NCBI GenBank assembly: GCA_904502185.1
Contig: CAJGDX010000099.1
Location: 1-7,029, forward strand
Reading direction: 5' to 3'
DNA from: an uncultured Bacteroidaceae bacterium
GTDB lineage: Bacteria > Bacteroidota > Bacteroidia > Bacteroidales > Bacteroidaceae
Length of the DNA stretch: 7,029 bases
A model generated the notes under the pieces. It was not told the DNA's origin. It did not search any database and worked only from the letters and a program-made list of their open reading frames with translations. The translations under genes were made by a program, and so were the position numbers. Shown here piece after piece: positions 1-5,224 of the stretch (positions within the stretch are counted from its first letter, which is position 1; each line of letters starts with the position of its first letter).

Positions 1-235
1 AAAGAGCCAACAATTGGTGCGCAGCAATAGGCTTACAGAATGTATATGGGCTTAGCGTGTCTGAGTTTTTGATTAAACTTGCCCGACAACAGATTGATGG
101 TAAGATTACTATGGAGAAGTTACCCAAAGACTCAATGAGCATTATAGACTTAACAAACGTCATAGTTCGACTTATGAGATTATTCCCCCAGACTCAGAAA
201 TAATCCAACAGATTAAAGAAGAAAGTTGCGGGTAA
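1..235 (+). pseudogene. Frameshifted remnant resembling the N-terminal antitoxin-like part of a Fic protein
   Basis: Reading frame 3 is open from the left edge and gives a segment starting RANNWCAAIGLQNVYGLS, then SEFLIKLARQQIDGKITME. Near position 114 the similarity moves to frame 2, which reads EVTQRLNEHYRLNKR and ends at a TAA at 233-235. Frame 3 itself stops at 201-203. From memory of the family, this resembles the short helical segment (W-x-AIGLQ-V-GL-S, then I-G-I-xx-E) at the start of many Bacteroidales Fic proteins or their VbhA-like antitoxins. That segment normally blocks AMP transfer by the Fic domain. No Fic core motif (HxFx[D/E]GNGR) follows, so the toxin part is missing. The 5' end lies outside the window, so a separate intact upstream part cannot be excluded. 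The family call is tentative; the frame switch is seen directly. Confidence 0.42.
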
Positions 236-390
236 GCGAGAGCAGAGAAAGTTTACTTGCTATGCCAAGCAAGAGCAAGTTCAAGCACACTCGGTGTGGT
301 TAAACAAACTCAGACGCCCAAAGATGTATGAACAGGATTTCCCTTTTACACTATACTTTATTCATTATTATTTCTTAAATTGGATTTATA
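236..390. other. Gene-free leader region with small hairpins
   Basis: No start-bearing reading frame of convincing length is present. Two small dyads are visible: CTTGCT (256-261) pairs with AGCAAG (268-273), and CACAC (286-290) pairs with GTGTG (294-298). Purine-rich GAGCAGAG/CAAGAGCAAG wording resembles decayed or dispersed intergenic DNA seen in Prevotella-like genomes, but this is an impression only. Frame 3 stays open without an ATG from 204 to the stop at 438-440. It has no recognisable family and is treated as non-coding. Confidence 0.35.
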
Positions 391-408
391 CCAATACATT
401 TGTATTGG
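391..408 (+). promoter_or_regulatory. Perfect palindrome containing a -7 box: promoter/operator of the reductase operon
   Basis: CCAATACA and TGTATTGG form a perfect 8-bp inverted repeat separated by TT. Inside it, TACATTTG at 395-402 matches the Bacteroidetes sigma-ABfr -7 consensus TAnnTTTG exactly. A TTTC at 371-374 lies 20 nt upstream, a 3/4 match to the -33 element TTTG. Transcription would begin a few bases past the palindrome, leaving a leader of roughly 45 nt before the ATG at 454. A dyad covering the -7 box suggests a dimeric repressor site, but no regulator gene adjoins it. The palindrome and -7 match are observed; the operator role is inferred. Confidence 0.5.
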
Positions 409-453
409 CTATTACAGTTCAATTTACTTTTGTTGAATAACATTATAAAACCA

Positions 454-1122
454 ATGAGACCATATATTATATGCCACATGATGTCGCTCCTTGATGGACG
501 TATAGATTGTGATGTAACAGAAAAGATAGAAAGCGGTGATGAGTATTACGATGCACTCAAGCAGTTGGATTGTCTATCGACATTAATGGGGCGTGTGACA
601 ATGCAGATGCATTATGCTCTGCCTGATTCCTTCGTTGCTAAGGACAAAACGCCTATGATGGGTGAGCAGTATCATGTAGCTATCGCTGCAAAGGGTTATC
701 TTGTTGCCATAGATACAATGGGCAAGCTACGCTGGCCGCAAAATCAATTCGATGGCATGCCTCTATTGGTTATTACATCCGAGGATTGTCCTAAGGAGTA
801 TCACGACACCCTCACAGAGCAACAGATATCTTGGATTGCAACGGGTAAAACCGAAATAGACTTGCCAAGAGCAATGGAGATTCTGTTCAAGGTGTTCAAT
901 GTGGAGCGATTGAGTGTTACAGGTGGCGGAAATATCAACGGTGCATTCCTGAAAGCCGGATTGCTTGATGAAGTGAGCATGATGTGGTGCGCCGGCATTG
1001 ATGGACGCAATGGTATGGCTTCGGTCTTCGATGGACTTGAAAGCGACTTCCCTCCTATTAAACTTAAGCTAATGAATGTAGAAAGGTTAGGTGAAACCAT
1101 CTGGGCAAAATATAAAGTATAA
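454..1122 (+). CDS. Stand-alone RibD C-terminal / dihydrofolate-reductase-fold reductase
   Basis: A 222-residue cytoplasmic protein with the DHFR-like fold of the RibD C-terminal domain family, NAD(P)H-dependent reductases acting on pyrimidine or pterin-like substrates. Visible hallmarks in order are the opening strand RPYIICHMMSLLDGRI (residues 2-17, with the family S-x-DG-I signature), MGRVTM (45-50, G-R-x-T nucleotide-contact motif), and TGGGNINGAFLKAGLLDEV (156-174), the glycine loop and L-x-DE helix that bind cofactor. The riboflavin deaminase domain (H-A-E, P-C-x-x-C) is absent, so this is not a full RibD and probably does not serve riboflavin synthesis. I chose the ATG at 454 because the family starts just before this strand; an in-frame TTG at 400 would add 18 unlikely residues and overlap the promoter palindrome. 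No Shine-Dalgarno is seen. It ends 10 nt before the next gene. The substrate is unknown. Confidence 0.88.
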   Translation: MRPYIICHMMSLLDGRIDCDVTEKIESGDEYYDALKQLDCLSTLMGRVTMQMHYALPDSFVAKDKTPMMGEQYHVAIAAKGYLVAIDTMGKLRWPQNQFDGMPLLVITSEDCPKEYHDTLTEQQISWIATGKTEIDLPRAMEILFKVFNVERLSVTGGGNINGAFLKAGLLDEVSMMWCAGIDGRNGMASVFDGLESDFPPIKLKLMNVERLGETIWAKYKV

Positions 1123-1132
1123 AGTTGGAATT

Positions 1133-1888
1133 ATGGCAAATTATAATATTTATTTCAGCCCCACAGGGGGAACTAAAAAGGTTGCCGATATATTATCCGG
1201 CAATCTGTTGTGCGATTTTACAGACATAGATCTTTGCAAGGATGTTGCCTCTTTATCATTATCTGAAGACGATGTATGTGTCGTTTCTGTTCCATCATAT
1301 GGCGGAAGAGTTCCGGCCATAGCAATAGAGCGACTGCAAAATATAACAGGTAATGGTGCTAAAACTATATTGAACTGTGTGTATGGCAATCGTGAATGGG
1401 AAGACACGCTGACTGAATTGCAAGACACTATGGAAAATCTTGGGTTCCGATGCATTGCTGCTGTAGCTGCTGTAGCCGAGCATTCTATCTTTCGGCAATT
1501 TGCGACCGGGCGTCCCGATGCTGATGACAAGATTCAATTAGCTGAATTCAGCAATCTAATTCAAGATAAGATAGATGCAAATGAGGTCACAGCTCCCCAT
1601 CTGTTGGGAAACCATGGGACATACAAACTATTTAAAGGCACTCCATTCAAGCCAATAGCAAATGAAAATTGTACGGGTTGCGGGTTGTGTGCTAAGGAGT
1701 GTCCTGTTGGAGCTATCGATGCCAATAATCTTCATACGCTTAACTCGGAAAAGTGTATTAGTTGCATGAGGTGCATCAGCATATGTCCAAAGCATGCCCG
1801 AAGTTGTGATGCAAATCTAATGGCAATGCTTGCCGAGAAGATGGCTCCTTTACTGAGCGGACATAAAGAGAATCATTTATTCATTTAA
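1133..1888 (+). CDS. EFR1-type flavodoxin/ferredoxin fusion protein
   Basis: A 251-residue soluble electron-transfer protein joining an N-terminal flavodoxin-like domain to a C-terminal bacterial ferredoxin domain. The FMN phosphate loop is FSPTGGTKKVA (residues 8-18), followed by VSVPSYGGRVP (51-61), NCVYGNREWED (81-91) and a flavin-proximal region up to about residue 150. Two [4Fe-4S] motifs follow: C180-xx-C183-xx-C186-xxx-C190-P and C208-xx-C211-xx-C214-xxx-C218-P. The arrangement and length match EFR1-family ferredoxin proteins, common in anaerobic Bacteroidales and Clostridia, whose partners are mostly undefined. The ATG at 1133 puts the first beta strand and FMN loop where the fold needs them; an in-frame GTG at 1091 would overlap the upstream gene. 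The 10-nt gap to the reductase gene implies a shared transcript. I infer that it could pass electrons to the neighbouring reductase or flavoprotein. Confidence 0.9.
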   Translation: MANYNIYFSPTGGTKKVADILSGNLLCDFTDIDLCKDVASLSLSEDDVCVVSVPSYGGRVPAIAIERLQNITGNGAKTILNCVYGNREWEDTLTELQDTMENLGFRCIAAVAAVAEHSIFRQFATGRPDADDKIQLAEFSNLIQDKIDANEVTAPHLLGNHGTYKLFKGTPFKPIANENCTGCGLCAKECPVGAIDANNLHTLNSEKCISCMRCISICPKHARSCDANLMAMLAEKMAPLLSGHKENHLFI

Positions 1889-2016
1889 CAATTCAATTTG
1901 TTCAGGTTTGTCATATAGAGCGAAAAAGATTGTTTCTCTTGGTTGTCATACCTCCAATGCTGAGAAGTTGAGCAAACTATTTTTTTGGATATAGGTTATA
2001 TAAAAGAGTAAAACGA

Positions 2017-2658
2017 ATGGCAATGAAAAGGATTATAATTATAGACGGCGGTCCGCGAAAGAATATGAACACCTCAAAATTGTTGCAACGGTTTGCTGAA
2101 GGAGCAAAATCGGTGGGTGGTGATGTTGAAGTTAAAACCATACGATTGTACGACCTCGACTTTAAGGGTTGTATGTCGTGCATGGCATGCAAACTGAAAG
2201 ACAAAGCATCGAACATCTGCCGTTTCAAGGATGCACTGACACCGGTTTTAGAGGAGATTGCCCATGCTGACGGTATTGTGCTCGGTTCGCCCATCTACTT
2301 CGGTGAGGTAACGGGACTGATGCGTGCCTTCCTTGAGCGTTTGGCATTCCCTTGGCTTTCGTACAACGACTACAGCCTTACCGCTCCAAAACGAATGCCT
2401 GTGGTGCTTGTGGAGACAATGAACGGCACGCCCGGGCGTAACAACAGCAACCATTTCGGCACAATGGAGTGGTGTATTACAACAGCTCTTGGCGAGCCTG
2501 AACGCATTGTAGGTTACAACACCTGTCAGGTAGCAAAATATGACAACTACGAACTTGGCAGTTTCTCAGAGGAGGCAAAGCACGCTTGGCGCGATGAGCA
2601 CTGGGACGAGGATTTGCAAAGGGCATTCGATGCAGGAAAGAGAATGGCTGAGGAATAA
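2017..2658 (+). CDS. Flavodoxin-family / iron-sulfur flavoprotein-like NAD(P)H-dependent oxidoreductase
   Basis: A 213-residue cytoplasmic protein of the NADPH-dependent FMN reductase superfamily. The first strand and FMN phosphate loop read KRIIIIDGGPRKNMNTSKLL (residues 4-23; usual form GSPR-x-x-x-T). The conserved flavin motif SPIYFGEVTGLMRAFLERL lies at 91-109. Between them are C52-xx-C55-xx-C58 and C68, similar to the compact cysteine motif of archaeal iron-sulfur flavoproteins but with nine residues before the last cysteine instead of four to seven. Cluster binding is therefore possible but unproven. ATG codons occur at 2017 and 2023; the second also fits the fold, so the start is uncertain by two residues. 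A 128-nt gap separates it from the EFR1 gene, and I found no exact -7 box there. Together with the two genes upstream it makes a three-protein redox set. The substrate is unknown. Confidence 0.87.
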   Translation: MAMKRIIIIDGGPRKNMNTSKLLQRFAEGAKSVGGDVEVKTIRLYDLDFKGCMSCMACKLKDKASNICRFKDALTPVLEEIAHADGIVLGSPIYFGEVTGLMRAFLERLAFPWLSYNDYSLTAPKRMPVVLVETMNGTPGRNNSNHFGTMEWCITTALGEPERIVGYNTCQVAKYDNYELGSFSEEAKHAWRDEHWDEDLQRAFDAGKRMAEE

Positions 2659-2713
2659 TCAAAACAACATCTATCCTTATCTTATCCAGCAGTAATTAAG
2701 ACAGATTTAAACA

Positions 2714-2721
2714 TAAATTTG
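2714..2721 (+). promoter_or_regulatory. Candidate -7 box for the acetyltransferase gene
   Basis: TAAATTTG matches TAnnTTTG exactly and ends 16 nt before the ATG at 2738. No good TTTG -33 element is visible about 20 nt upstream, and the implied leader would be only about 10 nt, so this may be chance in AT-rich DNA. Confidence 0.3.
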
Positions 2722-2737
2722 AGAGAGATTTAGCAAA

Positions 2738-3298
2738 ATGACTGAAAAGGATAAAATGCTTCGTGGAGAATGGCATGATGCAAATTTTGATGACACTTTA
2801 CTGAGAGAAAGAAGAAACGCAGAAATGCTTTGCTATGATTTTAATATGGCAAAGCCCGGCAGTGTCGAACAGAACACTGCTTTGAAGGATTTGTTAGCCA
2901 CAGAACCAGCAGATGGTCTTACTATTTTGGCTCCAGTATATTTCGATTATGGCTCATACACACATTTTGGCAAAGGTACATTTGTGAATCATGGCTGTTA
3001 TTTTATGGATGGTGGAACAATCCAAATTGGCGAGAATGTATTCATTGGCCCATTCTGCGGCTTTTATACTGCATCTCATCCTATAAACTATGCCGAAAGA
3101 AATAAAGGAATAGAAAGGGCTTTGCCAATAATTGTGGGGGATAACTGCTGGTTTGGAGCAAACGTTTCTGTTATGCAAGGTGTCACCATAGGAGCAGGTT
3201 GTGTAATTGCTGCCGGCAGTGTTGTAACTAAAGATATTCCGGAAAACTGTTTGGTCGCAGGGGTTCCAGCCACTATAAAGAAGCTAATAAACCAGTAA
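2738..3298 (+). CDS. Sugar O-acetyltransferase (maltose/galactoside acetyltransferase type, left-handed beta helix)
   Basis: A 186-residue enzyme, the usual length for Maa/LacA/NodL-type acetyltransferases, which move an acetyl group from acetyl-CoA to a sugar hydroxyl as cytoplasmic trimers. The N-terminal Maac segment is MTEKDKMLRGEWHDANFDDT (1-20) with RERRNAEMLCYDFN (23-36). Hexapeptide coils follow: VNHGCYFMDGGTIQIGENVFIGPFCGFYTASHP spans 83-115, and IIVGDNCWFGANVSVMQGVTIG starts at 131. The conserved catalytic histidine is in TASHPINY (H114). The C-terminal GAGCVIAAGSVVTKDIPENC-LVAGVPA stretch forms the CoA-binding end. The ATG at 2738 is the first methionine and fits the family start. 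It lies 79 nt after the flavoprotein gene, so co-transcription is possible. The true acceptor is often unknown in this family, and general xenobiotic or free-sugar acetylation is a common guess. Confidence 0.93.
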   Translation: MTEKDKMLRGEWHDANFDDTLLRERRNAEMLCYDFNMAKPGSVEQNTALKDLLATEPADGLTILAPVYFDYGSYTHFGKGTFVNHGCYFMDGGTIQIGENVFIGPFCGFYTASHPINYAERNKGIERALPIIVGDNCWFGANVSVMQGVTIGAGCVIAAGSVVTKDIPENCLVAGVPATIKKLINQ

Positions 3299-3410
3299 CA
3301 AATTAGTACTTTGCTAAACACCGGCATTTGAATAATTACCAAATCCGAAACGCTAACTCAGCGAACGACTCCTTGTCTCCAAAGTAATATCTCTTTAACT
3401 GCGCTAACTT

Positions 3411-3466
3411 TTTATGTAGTCGACATAAAGTGTATCGGCATCCCGACCTTTCAGGATGCGGCACTT
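3411..3466. other. Overlapping hairpins at a convergent junction
   Basis: TTTATGT (3411-3417) and ACATAAA (3423-3429) form a 7-bp stem around a 5-nt loop. A second structure starts inside its right arm: AAGTG (3428-3432) pairs with CACTT (3462-3466), and within that GCATCC (3438-3443) pairs with GGATGC (3454-3459) around a 10-nt loop. The two structures share bases and are mutually exclusive in RNA. They lie between the 3' ends of the acetyltransferase and the - strand regulator, so a two-way terminator role is plausible, but no U-run follows on either strand. CGCTAACT also occurs twice nearby (3351-3358 and 3402-3409). The rest of 3299-3505 shows nothing else I can name. Confidence 0.35.
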
Positions 3467-3505
3467 GCCTCATCTGTCATAATTACACCTTGCTGTTCAA
3501 TGTCT

Positions 3506-4234
3506 CTATATCAATTTAAGTTGTTTTGCTGTTTTGCATGCGTGTGCCGAGTTTTTTGCGCGGAGCTTTTCAAGAATATTCTGACGGTGACGGCTAACTG
3601 TATATATGCTGATGTTGAGTGTTGAGGCTATTTCCTTGCTTAAGAGTCCTTCGTCAATGAGTTTTAAAATCTCCTTTTCACGCTCAGAAAGAATATTTCC
3701 CGAGTTGATGTTTTCTAAAAGTATTTGTTGTCCTTTTGAGGATTCAATAATGGATGAGCATATATCCGATCCACAAACGGGAGTGTAAAGACACAGAGCA
3801 AAACGTATAGCTTCACTTTCGTTGAAGTAAAATATCCTATGCATTACTTTTGCCAATGTTCCGTCGGGTTTTCTCATAGATATTTGGTTTATCATATAGT
3901 ATTCCTCGGCCTTTTTTTTCTGTTTCGCAAAATCGAAGAATTGGAGTTCATCGAGAATTTTCTTCTCAAGATCTTTTTCAGGTATGATAGAGAAGATGTC
4001 ATTTTCCCATATTCCGTTTATGCAGTTGTATGTTCCTTTGTTGGCAAGTCCAAGATATTCGCTGAAGCCTCCATGAAATATGTGGCTTGTATTGGCCTTT
4101 AAATCACTCAGAACGGCTATAGCATTTTCATTCAATGCATAGCAGGATGCAATCTCTTTATACGTTTCCAGTTTCTGCTCGCTCCTAATGCAAAAATTCT
4201 GAAAAAGGAGCTTTTTATTAAGGTTATTGTTCAT
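3506..4234 (-). CDS. LuxR-type transcriptional regulator with N-terminal PAS-like sensor domain
   Basis: A 242-residue DNA-binding protein. The C-terminal domain (about 182-242) is a clear LuxR/GerE helix-turn-helix: LSEREKEILKLIDEGLLSKE, then IA-x-LNIS-x-TVSRHRQNI and LEKLRAKNSAHAC. The N-terminal part (about 38-152) has the sequence pattern of a PAS-like sensor, with AVLSDLKANTSHIF, a short helical segment IPEKDLEKKILDELQFFDF (84-102) and beta strands around MRKPDGTLAKVMHRIFYF and RFALCLYTP. This architecture is common in Bacteroidales. No receiver domain or transmembrane helix is visible, so the signal is probably a cytoplasmic ligand or redox cue; the ligand is unknown. It is divergent from a secreted DUF1349 gene, with 77 nt between start codons rich in repeats. 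I infer local control of that pair and possible autoregulation. Confidence 0.88.
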   Translation of the reverse strand: MNNNLNKKLLFQNFCIRSEQKLETYKEIASCYALNENAIAVLSDLKANTSHIFHGGFSEYLGLANKGTYNCINGIWENDIFSIIPEKDLEKKILDELQFFDFAKQKKKAEEYYMINQISMRKPDGTLAKVMHRIFYFNESEAIRFALCLYTPVCGSDICSSIIESSKGQQILLENINSGNILSEREKEILKLIDEGLLSKEIASTLNISIYTVSRHRQNILEKLRAKNSAHACKTAKQLKLI

Positions 4235-4246
4235 AATGGTTATTTT
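4234..4246 (+). repeat. 13-bp direct repeat, copy 1 (next to the regulator start)
   Basis: TAATGGTTATTTT occurs here and again, identical, at 4299-4311. This copy overlaps the last base of the regulator start codon on the - strand; the other directly abuts the ATG of the DUF1349 gene. The spacing is 65 bp. Placement at both ends of a divergent promoter suggests paired protein-binding sites or a small duplication. The identity is observed; the role is inferred. Confidence 0.5.
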
Positions 4247-4247
4247 T

Positions 4248-4272
4248 CACTATTGTGTGCCATGTAATAGTG
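4248..4272. repeat. 7-bp inverted repeat in the divergent promoter region
   Basis: CACTATT (4248-4254) and AATAGTG (4266-4272) are perfect inverted copies separated by 11 nt, centre to centre 18 bp. Such spacing suits a dimeric regulator binding successive major-groove faces. The left arm overlaps the proposed -33 element of the forward promoter (4252-4255). Confidence 0.45.
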
Positions 4273-4291
4273 TGGTAGCTTTGCAAAGCTA
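4252..4291 (+). promoter_or_regulatory. Forward promoter of the DUF1349 gene, with a 16-bp perfect palindrome over the -7 box
   Basis: TAGCTTTG at 4276-4283 fits the Bacteroidetes -7 consensus exactly, and ATTG at 4252-4255 gives a 3/4 match to the -33 TTTG with the expected 20-nt spacer. Transcription would start near 4290, giving a leader of about 20 nt. The -7 box is the left half of the perfect palindrome TAGCTTTGCAAAGCTA (4276-4291), so the same -7 motif is also present on the - strand, facing the regulator gene about 50 nt from its start codon. No good - strand -33 element is visible. Confidence 0.6.
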
Positions 4292-4298
4292 ATGATTT

Positions 4299-4311
4299 TA
4301 ATGGTTATTTT
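4299..4311 (+). repeat. 13-bp direct repeat, copy 2 (abuts the DUF1349 start codon)
   Basis: An identical TAATGGTTATTTT to that at 4234-4246. It ends on the base before the ATG at 4312 and would lie in the leader of the mRNA, so it could act on DNA or influence translation. Bacteroidetes leaders favour A/T-rich sequence here, which weakens a specific binding-site reading. Confidence 0.45.
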
Positions 4312-4962
4312 ATGAGACATTTATTTATTTCTTTTTTGTTATCTCTGTTTTCAACACTTCTTACAGCGCAGTCGCTCGATAGAATGCAGTGGTTCAACGA
4401 GCCCGAGAATTGGTCAATTAGTAACAATACATTGATGATGGACGTTACTCCTCAAAGTGATTATTGGAGAATCTCACATTATGGTTTTACGGTAGATGAT
4501 GCTCCCTTTTTATATACCATGAGAGGAGGTGAGTTTGAAGTGAAAGTCAGAATCTCAGGTGAATATAAGGTTCGTTTCGATCAGGCAGGACTGATGCTTA
4601 GGATTGATAAGGAGAATTACATAAAGACCGGAATAGAGTTTGTCGATGGAAAATATAATCTAAGTACGGTAGTTACGCACAAGACCAGTGACTGGAGCGT
4701 GATTGAGCTGGACGAACCTGTTGAGTATATATGGATAAAAGCGGTTCGCAGGCTCGATGCAGTTGAAATATTTTATTCTTTCGACGATAAGGATTATATT
4801 ATGATGAGAAATTGCTGGCTACAGGATAATACTCCTGTTATGGTAGGAATGATGGCTGCATCTCCTGATGGCTCGGGCTTTAAGGTGAAATTCGATAATT
4901 TCAGAATCACCCATCTTCCCGACCAGAGACGATGTGAGTGGCTTAAGAATAATCAGGAGTAG
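4312..4962 (+). CDS. Secreted DUF1349 (concanavalin A-like) domain protein
   Basis: A 216-residue exported protein. Residues 1-20 form a signal peptide: a short basic start (MRH), a hydrophobic core LFISFLLSLFSTLL and a likely cleavage near TAQ-S. No lipobox cysteine follows, so it should be periplasmic or secreted rather than a lipoprotein. The mature part is a DUF1349 domain, a beta-sandwich of the concanavalin A-like lectin/glucanase superfamily. Features include the tryptophan-rich N-terminus (QWFNEPENWSIS, 26-37), DYWRISHYGF (50-59), the core DQAGLMLRIDKENYIKTGIE (90-109), then DWSV (127-130), FDDKDY (157-162) and a closing strand GFKVKFDNFRI (189-199). Family length is usually about 180-200 residues plus signal peptide. 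Members have no proven common activity; carbohydrate binding is a frequent guess from the fold. It is transcribed divergently from the LuxR-type regulator. Confidence 0.88.
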   Translation: MRHLFISFLLSLFSTLLTAQSLDRMQWFNEPENWSISNNTLMMDVTPQSDYWRISHYGFTVDDAPFLYTMRGGEFEVKVRISGEYKVRFDQAGLMLRIDKENYIKTGIEFVDGKYNLSTVVTHKTSDWSVIELDEPVEYIWIKAVRRLDAVEIFYSFDDKDYIMMRNCWLQDNTPVMVGMMAASPDGSGFKVKFDNFRITHLPDQRRCEWLKNNQE

Positions 4963-5041
4963 CAGCTTCTTTTATATTTCTAAAGTAATATAGGTTATAG
5001 TTTTTTAGGAAAACTGATAAATTCGATATTCTGTGATACAA

Positions 5042-5089
5042 TTCAGCCGTATCTCGAGGAGTACATATAATCCTCGAAATACGGCTGAA
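5042..5089. terminator. Strong 18-bp hairpin between convergent genes
   Basis: TTCAGCCGTAT (5042-5052) pairs perfectly with ATACGGCTGAA (5079-5089). After one C/A mismatch, TCGAGGA (5054-5060) pairs with TCCTCGA (5071-5077), leaving a 10-nt loop. It lies 79 nt after the DUF1349 stop and upstream of the convergent DUF1648 gene end, so it can fold in RNA from either strand. No U-run follows on either side, so Rho-independent termination is not assured; a dispersed palindromic repeat or an mRNA-end stabiliser is the alternative. Confidence 0.55.
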
Positions 5090-5132
5090 ACCATTTGTAT
5101 AGCATTGTGAAATTTAATTGATACTGTTTTGC

Positions 5133-5184
5133 GGGGTGGTTGGCAGAATAATGGACAAGGTCTATGCCAAGGGGTGGGGTGGCA
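5133..5184 (+). other. G-rich patch with short inverted repeat
   Basis: Clusters of G runs (GGGGTGGTTGG at 5133-5143 and GGGGTGGGGTGG at 5171-5182) stand out in an AT-rich spacer. TGCCA (5165-5169) and TGGCA (5180-5184) flank the second cluster. Two-tier G-quadruplex formation on the + strand is possible. No coding frame with family similarity is seen on either strand, and the function is unknown. Confidence 0.3.
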
Positions 5185-5224
5185 ATGCCTCGGTTTGAGA
5201 AATAAATAGAAATGGTGCTTGCCT

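Noticed and set aside
400..453. N-terminal extension of the reductase from a TTG at 400
   Set aside because: It would overlap the palindromic promoter and add hydrophobic residues not seen in the family; the ATG at 454 sits right before the first beta strand.
1091..1132. GTG start for the EFR1 protein overlapping the upstream gene
   Set aside because: The ATG at 1133 places the first strand and FMN loop correctly; the extension is an unconserved read of the preceding gene's end.
1887..1902. Small hairpin AACAA/TTGTT after the EFR1 gene as terminator
   Set aside because: Only five A/T-rich pairs, overlapping the stop codon, and no T-run follows.
1978..1987. TATTTTTTTG as a -7 box for the flavoprotein gene
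   Set aside because: TA and TTTG are four bases apart instead of two, and no suitable -33 element is found upstream.
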